Source: Bacteroidales bacterium (GTDB lineage: Bacteria > Bacteroidota > Bacteroidia > Bacteroidales > P3). Taken from it: a stretch of DNA of 64,000 nucleotides. Numbering within the stretch: the stretch's first letter is position 1; each line of letters starts with the position of its first letter. The position numbers and the translations under genes were made by a program. The notes below the pieces were generated by a model. The model was given only the letters and a program-made list of their open reading frames with translations, ran no database searches and was not told the origin of the DNA. Shown piece by piece: positions 41,210 to 50,442 of this stretch. The stretch spans positions 1-64,000 of the forward strand of contig JAFURZ010000008.1 of the NCBI GenBank assembly GCA_017480785.1. Direction: 5' to 3'.

Positions 41210-43312
41210 TTATTTTCTGTTGTGATAGGTATAGGGTATGTCTATTAGGTCGCGGTCGTCGCTGCTGAAGCCCACCTGGAGGGTGAAGCGGGTGCCGTCG
41301 GCGGGCTCTTCCATGCGCTCGGTCAGGGGGTTGTACTGGCGGAACCAGTAGGGGTCGAGCTTGATGAGGAAGGGTTTGAGGGTCGGCCCGTCCTTGACGA
41401 AGGCGACGGGAGCCAAGCCGATGAGTTGCTTGACGGGAGCCATGGGGTCGCCCTCGCTTTTCAGGTACACCTGCACCACGGTGCTGTGCCGAGTGGCGTC
41501 GGGGGCATCGGTGTTGCACAGGCTGAGGGTGCCGCTGACGGTGAAGTCGGCCTCGGACACCGAAGGCTCTTTGATGGAGAAGAAGCTGTAGCTGTAGCCG
41601 AAGCCGAAGGGGAACTCCACGCGCGAGCGGTCGGCGTAGCGGTAGGTGCGGCCCTGCATGGCGTAGTCGCTGAAGTCGGGCATGTCGGCGGTGGAACGGT
41701 AGAAGGTGACGGGCAGGCGTCCGAAGTCGTCGCGCTGGCCGAAGAGCAGCTGCTTCACGGCGGTGCCCATGTCCTGACCGCCATACCAGGCCATCAGCAC
41801 GGCGTCGCAGTCGTCGATGACATTCTCCAGCGCGATGGCGCTGCCGGTGCAGAGCACCAGGACCACGCGGTAGCCTTGGGCCTTGAAGGCCTTGATTTCC
41901 TCCACCTGCTCTTGGGGGAGCTCTATCAGGGTGCGGTCGCCCTTGTAGAACCCCTCTTTCTCCACCGGCAGCTCCTCGCCCTCGAGCTGGGGGTTGAGGC
42001 CGCCGGCGTAGACCAGCGTCTTGCCGTCGCCGGCACTGAGGGCTTGGTAGTGCCCCAAGGCCTCGCCGAGGGTGACGGTGTGCCGTGGCGTGCCGTTATA
42101 GTTGCCCAGCGGCATCAGGCTGTCCCACGCGTTGGGTCCTTCCAGACGCAGGTGCTCGCCTTCCTTGAGTGGCAGCACGCCAGTGTTCTTGAGCAGCACC
42201 ATGGACGATGGCGTGACGTTAAGGGTCTCGGCCGTGACGATGGCCGAACGGGAAGTCTGTTCAGTGGCGCGCAGACGTGTGCGCAGGATGCGGCGCACAT
42301 GCTCATCAATTTTGCTTTCAGGCACGTAGCCGTAGCTGACGGCTTTCTTCAGGGCCGGCAGGCCGCTGCCGCACTCGAGGTCCACCTCCATGCCGAAGGC
42401 GTCGCCATAGGCCAGCGCCGCGCTGGCATGGGTGCGGTGGCGCGGGATGACGGTGTCGAGCTCGTAGGCGTCGTTCAGCGCCCAGCAGTCGGTCACCAGC
42501 AGGCCGTCGTACTGCCATTCATTGCGGAGAATATCAAATAGAGCTCTGTTCGTGCAGCACGGCTCGCCGTTGATACGGTTGTATCCGCACATCACCTGCT
42601 GCACGTCGCTGTTGCGTATGATGTACTCGAAGGCGGGGAGGTAGGTGGTGCGCAGGTCGCGCTCACTGACGCGGCTGTCGAACTCGTGGCGCACCCCCTC
42701 GGGGCCGCTGTGCACCGCCAGGTGCTTCAGGCAGGCTGCCGCGCTGAGCTCCACAGGGTCGGGCTCTCCGCCGTCGAAATAGTCGTAGGCGTGCTGCAAC
42801 CCGTTGACGCAGGCCAGCCCCATCATGGCGGTAAGGTACGGGTCCTCGCCGTAGGTCTCCATGCCACGTCCCCAACGCGGGTCGCGGAAGATGTTGATGT
42901 TAGGCGTGAAGAAGGTGAGGCCCGCATAGTCGCCGTAGTAGCCGGTATCCTGCGCCTGGTGGTACTTGAGGCGAGCCTCCATGGCTACATTGTTGAACAC
43001 ATTGCGCACCAGCTGCGGGTCGAAGGTGGCCGCCAGGGCGATGGGCATGGGGTAGACCGTGGCCTCGCCGGCACGCGCCACGCCGTGCAGCGCCTCGTTC
43101 CACCAGCTGTAGGCCGGCAGGCCCACGCGCTCGATGGCGGGGTTCTGGTGCACCATGAGCGAGAGCTTCTCGTCAAGCGTCAGGTGCTGCACAAGCCACT
43201 CCACCCGCTCGTCCAGAGTCTTCTTGGTGTCCTGCCAGGGGAAGACTTGCGCCTGGACGGGCAGAAGCGAGGACAGCAACAGGAGTAGGGCCGGAATCAG
43301 TCTCTTTGTCAT
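41210..43312 (-). CDS. GH3 beta-glucosidase/beta-xylosidase
   Basis: This 700-residue protein has a Sec signal peptide (about PVQAQ). The GH3 N-terminal barrel has WWNEALHGVARAG, PNINIFRDPRWGRGMETYGEDPYL, CLKHLAVHSGPEG and GLLVTDCWALND (catalytic aspartate). The C-terminal alpha/beta sandwich has GGQDMGTAVKQLLFGQ. The WWNEALHGV wording is typical of the xylosidase/arabinosidase branch. It ends in a short fibronectin-like domain. Its start overlaps the stop of the preceding lipoprotein gene (ATGA). Confidence 0.92.
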   Translation of the reverse strand: MTKRLIPALLLLLSSLLPVQAQVFPWQDTKKTLDERVEWLVQHLTLDEKLSLMVHQNPAIERVGLPAYSWWNEALHGVARAGEATVYPMPIALAATFDPQLVRNVFNNVAMEARLKYHQAQDTGYYGDYAGLTFFTPNINIFRDPRWGRGMETYGEDPYLTAMMGLACVNGLQHAYDYFDGGEPDPVELSAAACLKHLAVHSGPEGVRHEFDSRVSERDLRTTYLPAFEYIIRNSDVQQVMCGYNRINGEPCCTNRALFDILRNEWQYDGLLVTDCWALNDAYELDTVIPRHRTHASAALAYGDAFGMEVDLECGSGLPALKKAVSYGYVPESKIDEHVRRILRTRLRATEQTSRSAIVTAETLNVTPSSMVLLKNTGVLPLKEGEHLRLEGPNAWDSLMPLGNYNGTPRHTVTLGEALGHYQALSAGDGKTLVYAGGLNPQLEGEELPVEKEGFYKGDRTLIELPQEQVEEIKAFKAQGYRVVLVLCTGSAIALENVIDDCDAVLMAWYGGQDMGTAVKQLLFGQRDDFGRLPVTFYRSTADMPDFSDYAMQGRTYRYADRSRVEFPFGFGYSYSFFSIKEPSVSEADFTVSGTLSLCNTDAPDATRHSTVVQVYLKSEGDPMAPVKQLIGLAPVAFVKDGPTLKPFLIKLDPYWFRQYNPLTERMEEPADGTRFTLQVGFSSDDRDLIDIPYTYHNRK

Positions 43313-43824
43313 TGGGCGGATTGTATGAGGGGAAGCAGTTCTTGTTCAAAGATGTCGCTGCGGACGATGCGGTAGTGGGGGTCGTAGGCGGCCTTGAAGG
43401 CGGCGCTATGGCTCATCACGAAGCGGTGGTCGGGCTGGGGGAGGCCCTGGGCGCTGCGCATCACGGCCGACGTGAGCTGCTCCACGCTGAGCACCCCTTT
43501 CTGCACCAGCAGCAGATTGACGCGCACGAAGCGGTTGTCGCACAGCGTGTAGCTGTAGTCGGGCAGGCCGTTGCTGTCGGCCATCGACGCCAGCTCGTCG
43601 TTGATATAGTATGCACAGGCGGCGCTGTCGGTCAGCAGGTGGCCGGGGCCGTAGAGGTCCTGGAAGACCAGCTTGTAGAGGTCCTGCGGCTCGGCGGCGG
43701 GGTAATCGGCGGCATAGGCCATCAGGGCGTCGGCACAGCTTTCGTCCGGCGACAGGGCCGGGACGGTGGGACGGCAGGCGGTCAGCAAGAGGACCGCAAG
43801 GGAAAGGGTGACTATGTGTTTCAT
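43309..43824 (-). CDS. Lipoprotein of unknown function between tatC and GH3
   Basis: This 171-residue protein has a lipobox LLTAC (cysteine 17). The mature part contains QDLYKLVFQDLYGPGHLLTDSAACAYYINDELAS and HYRIVRSDIFEQELLPLI. I recognise similar hypothetical proteins in Bacteroidales but no function. It overlaps tatC by 4 nt upstream and the GH3 gene by 4 nt downstream, so it is translated within the same operon. Confidence 0.72.
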   Translation of the reverse strand: MKHIVTLSLAVLLLTACRPTVPALSPDESCADALMAYAADYPAAEPQDLYKLVFQDLYGPGHLLTDSAACAYYINDELASMADSNGLPDYSYTLCDNRFVRVNLLLVQKGVLSVEQLTSAVMRSAQGLPQPDHRFVMSHSAAFKAAYDPHYRIVRSDIFEQELLPLIQSAQ

Positions 43825-44513
43825 CGTTCGGTGTGTTTGACAATCAATATACTGGCCTCCCAGAGGAGGTAGATGGGTACGCTGACCAGGGCCAGCGTGA
43901 AGGGGTCGCCGGTGGGGGTGATGACGGCGCCGAGGATGAGGATGACCACCACGGCGTGGCGGCGGTAGCGGCGCATGAAGCTGGCCTTGAGCACCCCGAT
44001 CTTGGCCAGCAGCCAGCAGAGCACGGGCAGCTCGAAGACGACGCCCATCACCAGGCTCATCACGCCGAGGACGGAGATGTAGCTCCTGAGGGTGATGGTG
44101 TTCTGCACGTCGGCGCTCACCTGGTAGCCGCCGAGGAAGCGGACGGTGAAAGGAAAGATAATGAAGTAGTTGAGGGCCACGCCGGCCAGGAAGAGGAGGT
44201 AGCCGGCGGCCACGGCGCGGATGGCGGCCCGGCGCTCGACGGCGTAGAGGCCCGGGGCCACGAAGGCGAAGAGCTGGTAGAGGATGTAGGGCGAGACGAC
44301 GATCAGTCCGCCCCAGAGGGCCACGCGCATGTGGATGAGGAACTGCTGGGTGAGCTCGACGTTGATGAGGGTCATGTCGGCCGGCTTGGGGGCCAGCACC
44401 ACGGCGAAGAGCTGCTCCTTGAAGCAGAAGCAGGCCACGGCCGCCGCCAGGGTGGCCAGCAGCACGTACCACAGGCGTCGCCGCAGTTCGTCGAGGTGCT
44501 CCCAGAAAGTCAT
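43821..44513 (-). CDS. tatC: Sec-independent (Tat) protein translocase subunit TatC
   Basis: This 230-residue membrane protein has the TatC start FWEHLDELRRRLW and six hydrophobic helices, with the conserved SPYILYQLFAFVAPGLYAVERR and YFIIFPFTVRFL. It recognises twin-arginine signal peptides. tatA lies upstream, with a twin-arginine iron-sulfur reductase gene before it. Confidence 0.95.
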   Translation of the reverse strand: MTFWEHLDELRRRLWYVLLATLAAAVACFCFKEQLFAVVLAPKPADMTLINVELTQQFLIHMRVALWGGLIVVSPYILYQLFAFVAPGLYAVERRAAIRAVAAGYLLFLAGVALNYFIIFPFTVRFLGGYQVSADVQNTITLRSYISVLGVMSLVMGVVFELPVLCWLLAKIGVLKASFMRRYRRHAVVVILILGAVITPTGDPFTLALVSVPIYLLWEASILIVKHTER

Positions 44514-44564
44514 GAAAAATCCAGAAATGAGATATGAGAAATGGAAAAAGACCGACGCGAAGCC

Positions 44565-44753
44565 TTATTTCTCATTTTTCATTTCTTCTTTTTCATTTTT
44601 CTCATTTTCAATGCCGTTCACGCCGTCCTTGAAGCTCTTGACGCCTTTGCCGAGCCCTTTCATCAGCTCCGGAATCTTCTTGCCACCGAAGAGGAGCAGC
44701 ACCACAAGGACGATGACAATGATTTCCCAGGTGCCTAAAAACAACAGTTTCAT
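44565..44753 (-). CDS. tatA: Tat protein translocase subunit TatA
   Basis: This 62-residue protein has one N-terminal membrane helix ([20 protein letters not shown]), an amphipathic helix ([18 protein letters not shown]) and a short charged tail. The tail ([14 protein letters not shown]) is encoded by a degenerate 7-nt repeat tract (44569-44611). The gene overlaps the upstream reductase gene by 4 nt. Confidence 0.93.
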   Translation of the reverse strand: MKLLFLGTWEIIVIVLVVLLLFGGKKIPELMKGLGKGVKSFKDGVNGIENEKNEKEEMKNEK

Positions 44754-46141
44754 ACCAATGAGTCTTTAAGTTTGTTCGTGTAATCTTCTATCATGCGCAT
44801 CTTCTCGGGTATCTTGATGCCTTGGGGGCAGTGCTTGAGGCATTCGCCGCAGCCTATGCAGTGGTCGGCCTGGCGCAGGCGCTCGATGCTCTTGTCATAG
44901 GTGGTGAGGAAGGCGCGGCGGGCGCGGCGGTACTCCTTCTGTTCCACGGTGCCCTCGCTGGCTATGTTGCCCTCCGACAGGCTTTTGTTGTAGAACGAAA
45001 AGATACCCGGTATGTCGAGCCCGTAGGGGCAGGGCATGCAGTATTGGCAGGTGGTGCAGGGGATGACGGGGAAGTGGGCGTACTCGTCGGCCACGCGGTC
45101 CAGCAGGGCCATCTGGTCGTCGGCCAGCGGGGCGCAGGGGCAGTGGCTGCGCACGTTGTCCTCCACGTGCTCCAGGGCGCTCATGCCGCTCAGCGACGTC
45201 ATAATGCGGGGGAACATGCCGAGGTAGCGGAAGGCCCACGACGCCAGCGAGCGGTCCGGTTCGCGCTCCTTCAGCCGCTTGGCCAACGGCTCGTTGAGGG
45301 TCGCCAGGCGGCCGCCCAGCAGCGGCTCCATGATGACGATGGGAATGCCGCGGCGGTCCAGCTCACCGTAGAGGTAGTTGGCGTTGACGTTCTCCTCCTC
45401 TATCTCGTGGGCGTAGTGCCAGTCCACGTAGTTCATCTGTATCTGTGCGAAGTCCCAGTGGTACCGGTCGTCGAGCGCCACCACCTTGTCGAACTCCGAC
45501 TGCAGGCCGTGGAACGACCAGCCGAGGTTCCTGATGCGGCCCGCCTCGCGCTCCTTGAGCAGGAAGTCCAGCATGCCGTTGTCGACAAAACGCTTCTCGA
45601 AGTCGCTCGTGCCGTCGGGGTCCACGCCGCCGAACGAGTGCAGCAGGTAGTAGTCGATATGGTCGACTTGAAGCTTCTCGAAGCTCTCGCGGTACATCTT
45701 CAGGCTGGCCTCCGGGGACCAGTTGCGGAAGTTGCTCATCTTGGTGGCAATCATCCACTTCTCGCGCGGATGGCGCTTGAGGGCGATGCCGGTAGCCTCC
45801 TCCGACATGCCGCGCATATAGACGGGGGCGGTGTCGAAGTAGTTCACCCCGTGCTCGATGGCGTAGTCCACCATGCGGTTAATCTGCTCCTGGTCGAGGC
45901 GTGCATCGGGGTTGTCGCGCAGGCTCCCGCCGCCTTCAACGGGCAGGCGCATCATGCCGAAGCCCAGCAGGGACACCTGCTGGCCGTGCTTGTCGGTGCG
46001 GTAGGTCATCCCGCCCACGGGCACCTCGCCGGCCTGGTAGCCTTCGGCCTTCTGGCTGTTGGGGTGCTTGCAGCCCGCCGCCACGGCGGCCCCGGCCACA
46101 GCCCCTCCGGCCATCACTTTCAAGAAGTTTCGTCTATCCAT
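44750..46141 (-). CDS. Tat-exported aldo/keto reductase with ferredoxin-like C-terminus
   Basis: This 463-residue protein starts [16 protein letters not shown], a twin-arginine signal, with VAAGC as a possible lipobox. The aldo/keto reductase domain has the catalytic set in [18 protein letters not shown] and YYLLHSFGG. The C-terminus holds iron-sulfur motifs ([17 protein letters not shown] and [15 protein letters not shown]). It is probably a periplasmic oxidoreductase with two 4Fe-4S clusters, exported folded by the TatAC proteins encoded immediately downstream. The substrate is unknown. Confidence 0.9.
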   Translation of the reverse strand: MDRRNFLKVMAGGAVAGAAVAAGCKHPNSQKAEGYQAGEVPVGGMTYRTDKHGQQVSLLGFGMMRLPVEGGGSLRDNPDARLDQEQINRMVDYAIEHGVNYFDTAPVYMRGMSEEATGIALKRHPREKWMIATKMSNFRNWSPEASLKMYRESFEKLQVDHIDYYLLHSFGGVDPDGTSDFEKRFVDNGMLDFLLKEREAGRIRNLGWSFHGLQSEFDKVVALDDRYHWDFAQIQMNYVDWHYAHEIEEENVNANYLYGELDRRGIPIVIMEPLLGGRLATLNEPLAKRLKEREPDRSLASWAFRYLGMFPRIMTSLSGMSALEHVEDNVRSHCPCAPLADDQMALLDRVADEYAHFPVIPCTTCQYCMPCPYGLDIPGIFSFYNKSLSEGNIASEGTVEQKEYRRARRAFLTTYDKSIERLRQADHCIGCGECLKHCPQGIKIPEKMRMIEDYTNKLKDSLV

Positions 46142-46147
46142 ATTGTT

Positions 46148-47104
46148 TTATCGTTTCGCTATTTGCTCCTGCATCTGCTTCCTCCGCTTGCCGCTGGCCC
46201 AGAAGCCATACACCTCGCTGACGTTGCCGGCGGTGGAGAAGGCGTCGATTTTCTCTTCCTTCATCCAGGCCAGTATCTTGCTGAACTCGTCCTTGTTGAG
46301 CAGCACCTCCAGCTCGATGCTCTTCTCGCCGCTGTAGCCGCCCGTCACCTCGTACAGGGTGCAGCCGCGGTGCAGCGTGCCGATGATGTACTGCCTGATG
46401 CGCTCATAGTCTTTCGACACGATGCAGAGGCGCTTGTGGTTGTTCAGCGAGGCCGTGAAGTAGTCGACCACCAGCCCGTTGATCCAGGTGCCGATGAGGC
46501 CGATGATGACCATGCGGAAGGGGTTGATGAAGAAGGCCGTGCAGCAGATGACGGCACCGGCAATCGACACCGACGTGCCGATGTCGAAGTGCAGGTACTT
46601 GTTCACTATCTTGGCCAGGATGTCGAGGCCGCCGGTCGAGGCGTTGATGCTGAACATCAGGGCCTGCGAGGCCGAGAGCAGCAGCACGAAGCAGCACAGG
46701 TCCAGCCACGGGTCTCCCATCACGCTCGGCGTGCCGGTCACCGGGTTGGGGTTGGCAATGTTCTGCCACGGGAACACGGCATCCCAGAAGTTGGTCAGCG
46801 GACCCAGGATGAGGGCCGTGTAGACCGTCTTGGCGCCGAACTCCTTGTTGATGAGCAGGAACGCCAGGATGAGAAGCACGATGTTGATGCCCATAATCCA
46901 GTTGCCCAGGTTGCCTCCGAAGATGTTGACCAGCACGATGCTCAAGCCCGAGATGGTGCCGATGATGAGCTTGCTGGGCACCAGGAAGTAATATACCGCC
47001 GCAGCGGTGACGGCCATGCCGAGGGTCATAATGACCAGCTCTTTCCAAAACTTCCAAGTACCCATGTACTTGACGAAGTCGATAAGTGTTTGTTTGATGT
47101 TCAT
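46148..47104 (-). CDS. YitT family membrane protein
   Basis: This 318-residue protein has about six hydrophobic helices in the N-terminal 215 residues (YitT/DUF161 repeats, with STGGLDILAKIVNKYL). A cytoplasmic C-terminal DUF2179-like domain follows (RGCTLYEVTGGYSGEKSIELEVLLNKDEFSKIL). The start at 47104 (NIKQTLIDF) removes an unlikely upstream extension. It lies 6 nt upstream of the Tat-exported reductase gene. The transported substrate is unknown. Confidence 0.88.
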   Translation of the reverse strand: MNIKQTLIDFVKYMGTWKFWKELVIMTLGMAVTAAAVYYFLVPSKLIIGTISGLSIVLVNIFGGNLGNWIMGINIVLLILAFLLINKEFGAKTVYTALILGPLTNFWDAVFPWQNIANPNPVTGTPSVMGDPWLDLCCFVLLLSASQALMFSINASTGGLDILAKIVNKYLHFDIGTSVSIAGAVICCTAFFINPFRMVIIGLIGTWINGLVVDYFTASLNNHKRLCIVSKDYERIRQYIIGTLHRGCTLYEVTGGYSGEKSIELEVLLNKDEFSKILAWMKEEKIDAFSTAGNVSEVYGFWASGKRRKQMQEQIAKR

Positions 47105-47196
47105 CTCTTTAGTATTCTGTTTTTTGTTTTTATTGCATTCAGAAGAAAAAAAACTTAGCACTTAGAACTTAGAATTTAGAAATTAGAAATTAGAAT

Positions 47197-48555
47197 TTAG
47201 AACTCCCCATGTTCCTCACGTCCTTCCACATAGATGGCTGTCACGGGGCGGGCGGGGCAGTAGTACTCGCACGCTCCGCAGCCCAGGCAGCGGCTCTCGT
47301 TGACGGCAGGCTTGCCGTCGACCATGCTGATGGCCGCGGCGGGGCAGTGGCGGGCGCAGCTGCCGCAGCCTATGCAGTTGTCTTTCAGCACCACGGCACG
47401 GCCGATGCTGATGGCCGTCTTCTCCTCCTTGCTGATGGGCTGTATGGCGCCGGCGGGGCACACCTCGCTGCAGCGCGTGCAGGCCATGCGGCAGTAGCCG
47501 TCCGTGTAGTTCAGTTCGGGCTGCATGAAGGTCTCCAGCCGGGTCGAGGGGCGCAGCACCTTCTCCGGACACTGGCTGACGCACAGCTGGCAGCCGGTGC
47601 AGTGCTTGGCGAAGTGCTTCAGGCTCCTGGCGCCGAAGGGCTTGAGGGGCGTCGTGCGGTCGGGCACCTGCTTGCCGGCGATGGCGGCGAGGCCGCCGTC
47701 CATCTTCTGCTCCTGGGCCTGCACGGCCATGGCGGCCCCCACGGCCACCGTGCCGGCCACAAACTTGCGCCGCGAGCCGTCCGGTGCGTTGCCATCATCT
47801 TTCTTCTTTGAACTTTCAACTTTCAACTCGATGGCCCCCACCGGGCACTCCGCCAGGCAGTTCCAGCAGTCCACACAGCGCGAGTGGTCCACCTTGCGGC
47901 CGCCGTCGATGTCAATGCACATGGCCTTGCAGCCGCGCTCGCACTTGTGGCAGCCCACGCACTTGTCGGCGTCGATGCGGATGCCGAACAGGCGGTAGCG
48001 GCTCACGAGGCTCAGCAGCGAACCCACGGGGCATATGGTGTTGCACCACAGGCGGCCCCACACGAAGCTCATCACCCCGATGACCGCCAGCGTGACGATG
48101 GCCACCCACTGCGCGGCTCCCGTGGCGTGCAGGCCCGTCACCATGCGGGCATAGGCGCTGTAGGGGGCTATCAGTATGGCTATGCCGTTCAGCCCCAGCA
48201 CCATCAGCAGTACGAACGCCGCCAGCACCGCATAGCGCAGCCAGTTCTGGGGCTTGTGGTAGCGGTAGGGGTGCTTCTTGCCGAAGAGGAGCTTGTGCGC
48301 CCAGACGAAGATGTCCTGGAACACCCCCATCGGACACACCACGGCGCAGTAGAAGCGCCCTATCAGCAGCGTCACCACCAGCATGGCGGCCACCAGTCCG
48401 AAGCTGCCGGCCAGCAGCGCTGGCAGCAGCTGCACCTTGGGCATCCATCCCAGCCACCGGTACAGCAGCCCCGTGGCGTCGAGCAGCAAGGCGGTCATGC
48501 CCAGCAGCATCGCCGCCGCCAATACAATCCTGATAATCTTCAAGCTCTTTTCCAT
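47197..48555 (-). CDS. Membrane polyferredoxin resembling a NapH-NapG fusion
   Basis: This 452-residue protein has an N-terminal NapH/CcoG-like membrane part with about five helices and CAVVCPMG and CNTICPVG motifs. Two 4Fe-4S motifs follow (CVGCHKCERGC, CVDCWNCLAECP). In the middle is an internal twin-arginine-like segment (SRRKFVAGTVAVGAAMAVQAQ). The C-terminal half is a NapG-like ferredoxin with four more clusters (CTGCQLCVSQCP, CTRCSEVCP, CIGCGSCARHCP, CLGCGACEYYCP). It probably moves electrons from the quinone pool across the membrane, perhaps to the Tat-exported reductase. A short 7-nt tract (47810-47830) encodes KVESSK just before the internal signal. Confidence 0.85.
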   Translation of the reverse strand: MEKSLKIIRIVLAAAMLLGMTALLLDATGLLYRWLGWMPKVQLLPALLAGSFGLVAAMLVVTLLIGRFYCAVVCPMGVFQDIFVWAHKLLFGKKHPYRYHKPQNWLRYAVLAAFVLLMVLGLNGIAILIAPYSAYARMVTGLHATGAAQWVAIVTLAVIGVMSFVWGRLWCNTICPVGSLLSLVSRYRLFGIRIDADKCVGCHKCERGCKAMCIDIDGGRKVDHSRCVDCWNCLAECPVGAIELKVESSKKKDDGNAPDGSRRKFVAGTVAVGAAMAVQAQEQKMDGGLAAIAGKQVPDRTTPLKPFGARSLKHFAKHCTGCQLCVSQCPEKVLRPSTRLETFMQPELNYTDGYCRMACTRCSEVCPAGAIQPISKEEKTAISIGRAVVLKDNCIGCGSCARHCPAAAISMVDGKPAVNESRCLGCGACEYYCPARPVTAIYVEGREEHGEF

Positions 48556-48602
48556 TATCTTTGTTTTAATCTCCCGCTACGCGTAATCCCGAAATCCGGA
48601 TT

Positions 48603-48633
48603 GGATTTATGGATTACCGCCGCAGGCGGGGAG
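48603..48633 (-). repeat. CTCCCCGCCTGCGGCGG repeat (family D, copy 1)
   Basis: On the minus strand a 31-nt sequence starting CTCCCCGCCTGCGGCGG and continuing AATCCATAAATCC lies just after the stop of the LuxR gene. It matches 58254-58284 with one difference. Confidence 0.85.
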
Positions 48634-48634
48634 T

Positions 48635-49477
48635 TCAGTTCTTCTTCAGCATCGCATACACCGCCAGGCCGGCCACGCTCTTGATACCCGTCTTGCGGGT
48701 GATGCTCTTGCGGTGCGTGTTCACCGTGTTCACGGCAATCTTCAGCCTGCCGGCAATCTCCTTGCTCGAGAGGCCCTGGGCCACCAGCTCGAGCACCTCC
48801 AGCTCGCGCTCGCTGAGGTCGTAGTCCTCCGCCGGCGCCAGCATCAGCTCCTCTATCTCGGCGTGCTTCTCCAGGTCGCGGCTCAGTTGCAGTATGTCGA
48901 ACACCAGCTCCATCATCTCCTCGTTCAGCCGCTCGCCGGGGATGTACTTGTAGATAATCTGCGTCAGGTCGCTCAGCTTGTCCTTGATGTTGTCGTGGCT
49001 CTTCTGGTAGCGGTCGCTGATGCCGGTGCCGGTACCCTCCAGCAGCTCGGTCAGGTTCTTCTCCTCGCGCCGCACGTGGTCGCGCACCTCGCGGCAGTAG
49101 TCGGCAAAGTATTTCTTCAGTATCGTGGCCGACTGCTGGCCGGCCTTCTCGGCGATGTGGTCCAGGTGATGCTGCAGGTGCGGCAGGCGCTCGTCGATAT
49201 AGTAGCGGTGGCTCGCCCGCAGGTGCTCCACCACCATCCGGCTGTCTATGCCCACCCGCTCGTCAGCGTCGGGCCGGTAGTCGTCGAAAGTGTAGATATT
49301 GCACACCGTGAGGAAGAAATTCTCCGCCACGCCGTGCTCGCGACACACCTCGCGCACGCTCTTGTCGCCGAACCCCAGGGGGATGCCGAACCGAGGCAGC
49401 ATAAGGATTAGGTCGTAGTTGGTCGCTATCATGTCGGCCATCTTCATCCGGCCGCTAAAAAGGGTTCTGTTGCTCAC
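48635..49477 (-). CDS. Hemerythrin-domain LuxR-type regulator
   Basis: This 280-residue protein combines a ScdA/RIC-like N-terminal domain (DKSVREVCREHGVAENFF), a hemerythrin-like four-helix domain and a C-terminal LuxR/GerE helix-turn-helix (LSERELEVLELVAQGLSSKEIAGRLKIAVNTVNTHRKSI). Candidate hemerythrin iron ligands include HLRASHRYYIDERLPHLQHHLDHI. RIC proteins repair iron-sulfur clusters damaged by nitric oxide or oxygen. Fused to LuxR, the domain may sense such stress. It lies upstream of, and on the same strand as, the polyferredoxin gene. Confidence 0.85.
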   Translation of the reverse strand: MSNRTLFSGRMKMADMIATNYDLILMLPRFGIPLGFGDKSVREVCREHGVAENFFLTVCNIYTFDDYRPDADERVGIDSRMVVEHLRASHRYYIDERLPHLQHHLDHIAEKAGQQSATILKKYFADYCREVRDHVRREEKNLTELLEGTGTGISDRYQKSHDNIKDKLSDLTQIIYKYIPGERLNEEMMELVFDILQLSRDLEKHAEIEELMLAPAEDYDLSERELEVLELVAQGLSSKEIAGRLKIAVNTVNTHRKSITRKTGIKSVAGLAVYAMLKKN

Positions 49478-49527
49478 TGTGATAATATTTTTCAGGTCTT
49501 CCGTTTAGTCCTTCCGGACCCATCGGC

Positions 49528-49785
49528 TTAATATGGAAACGTGTCGAAGTATTGCTGCATCTCTTCGGGCGTGCTGCACACCACCGTCTCGCCCTGGGCC
49601 GACTCCTCGCGGGCCTTCCTTATCTTGGTGCGCAACGCCGGCGTGACCCTCGGTCGCTCGTCGAGCTGCACCGAGGCGATGCCCCTGATGTGCAGAAGCA
49701 CTTTTCTGATTTCCGACACCGCGACATTGTCCTCCAGCGTGACGATCATCTGTTGGGATTGTGGTATATAGGTGCTGTTTTCCAT
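49528..49785 (-). CDS. Small protein of unknown function
   Basis: This 85-residue protein reads QQMIVTLEDNVAVSEIRKVLLHIRGIASVQL, a strand-helix pattern like small Bacteroidetes regulators or antitoxins. A charged middle (RTKIRKAREESAQGE) follows. No partner gene is adjacent. The family is not recognised. It is the first minus-strand gene before the 657-nt gap. Confidence 0.55.
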   Translation of the reverse strand: MENSTYIPQSQQMIVTLEDNVAVSEIRKVLLHIRGIASVQLDERPRVTPALRTKIRKAREESAQGETVVCSTPEEMQQYFDTFPY

Positions 49786-50003
49786 CGTTTGTACCTGTTG
49801 TTTTCAGGGTGCAAATTTACGAAAAAATATTGAATTATACGCGAGCGCGAGAAAAAAGATTAGGCGAGGTAGTTGCAGGGTGCTGGAAACCACATTGTTG
49901 CATTTTTTCAATACCCTGTTGTAGGTTTTCGGGTGTTTTTTTGCGTTATTATTAGAGCAAGGAGAGTTCTTGCGGACATAAAAGACAGATTGAGCATGTA
50001 CAT

Positions 50004-50112
50004 CCTCCGCCATTTTTACGGTAGTATTACGGTAGTATTACGGTAGTATTACGCTTTCAAAGCGTAATACTACCGTAATACTACCGTAATACTACCGTAA
50101 AAATGGCGGAGG
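50004..50112. repeat. 109-bp perfect palindrome built from 11-nt units (copy 3)
   Basis: The sequence is its own reverse complement over 54-bp arms around one central base. It has the same CCTCCGCC ends, three ACGGTAGTATT units per arm and identical total length as the copy at 24678. The base that differs from that copy (TTTTTACGG versus TTTTAACGG) is changed on both arms, keeping the pairing. Confidence 0.96.
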
Positions 50113-50265
50113 AAACCCTGCCCGGAGGCGGGGGAGAGAGGGGGGAGGCTGCGGCGGGACCGCGCGCTGGTTAAAAAGAGTTAAATATTGCATGGGGTGG
50201 GATTGAGCGTCAAACAATTAACAATGATGTGTAAAAAAAAAGTATGTCAGGTTCGGGAAAATGAG

Positions 50266-50274
50266 TATTTTTGC
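50266..50274 (+). promoter_or_regulatory. Promoter -7 box of the large adhesin gene
   Basis: TATTTTTGC matches TAnnTTTG. The nearest upstream TTG-like element is weak. Confidence 0.45.
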
Positions 50275-50442
50275 ATTATGGTTTTAGAACTGTATGTTTT
50301 TGTAAATGATTGATAGTATGTAGGTTGTGTGTGGATTGGAGTTGGTGGGATGGTTGGACGGCGGGGGTGAGGCTGAAGGTCCGAGGGAATGGAAAGAATA
50401 AATACAAAGTAAAATAAAATCTTATTAACTAAAACACATTTT

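Larger units (their letters stand above)
49786..50442. other. Intergenic region with a 109-bp perfect palindrome
   Basis: No gene is supported in this divergent gap. It contains the palindrome at 50004-50112, a GC-rich stretch (50113-50170) and a TATTTTTGC promoter box at 50266-50274. That box would give the adhesin gene a leader of roughly 160 nt. Confidence 0.65.
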
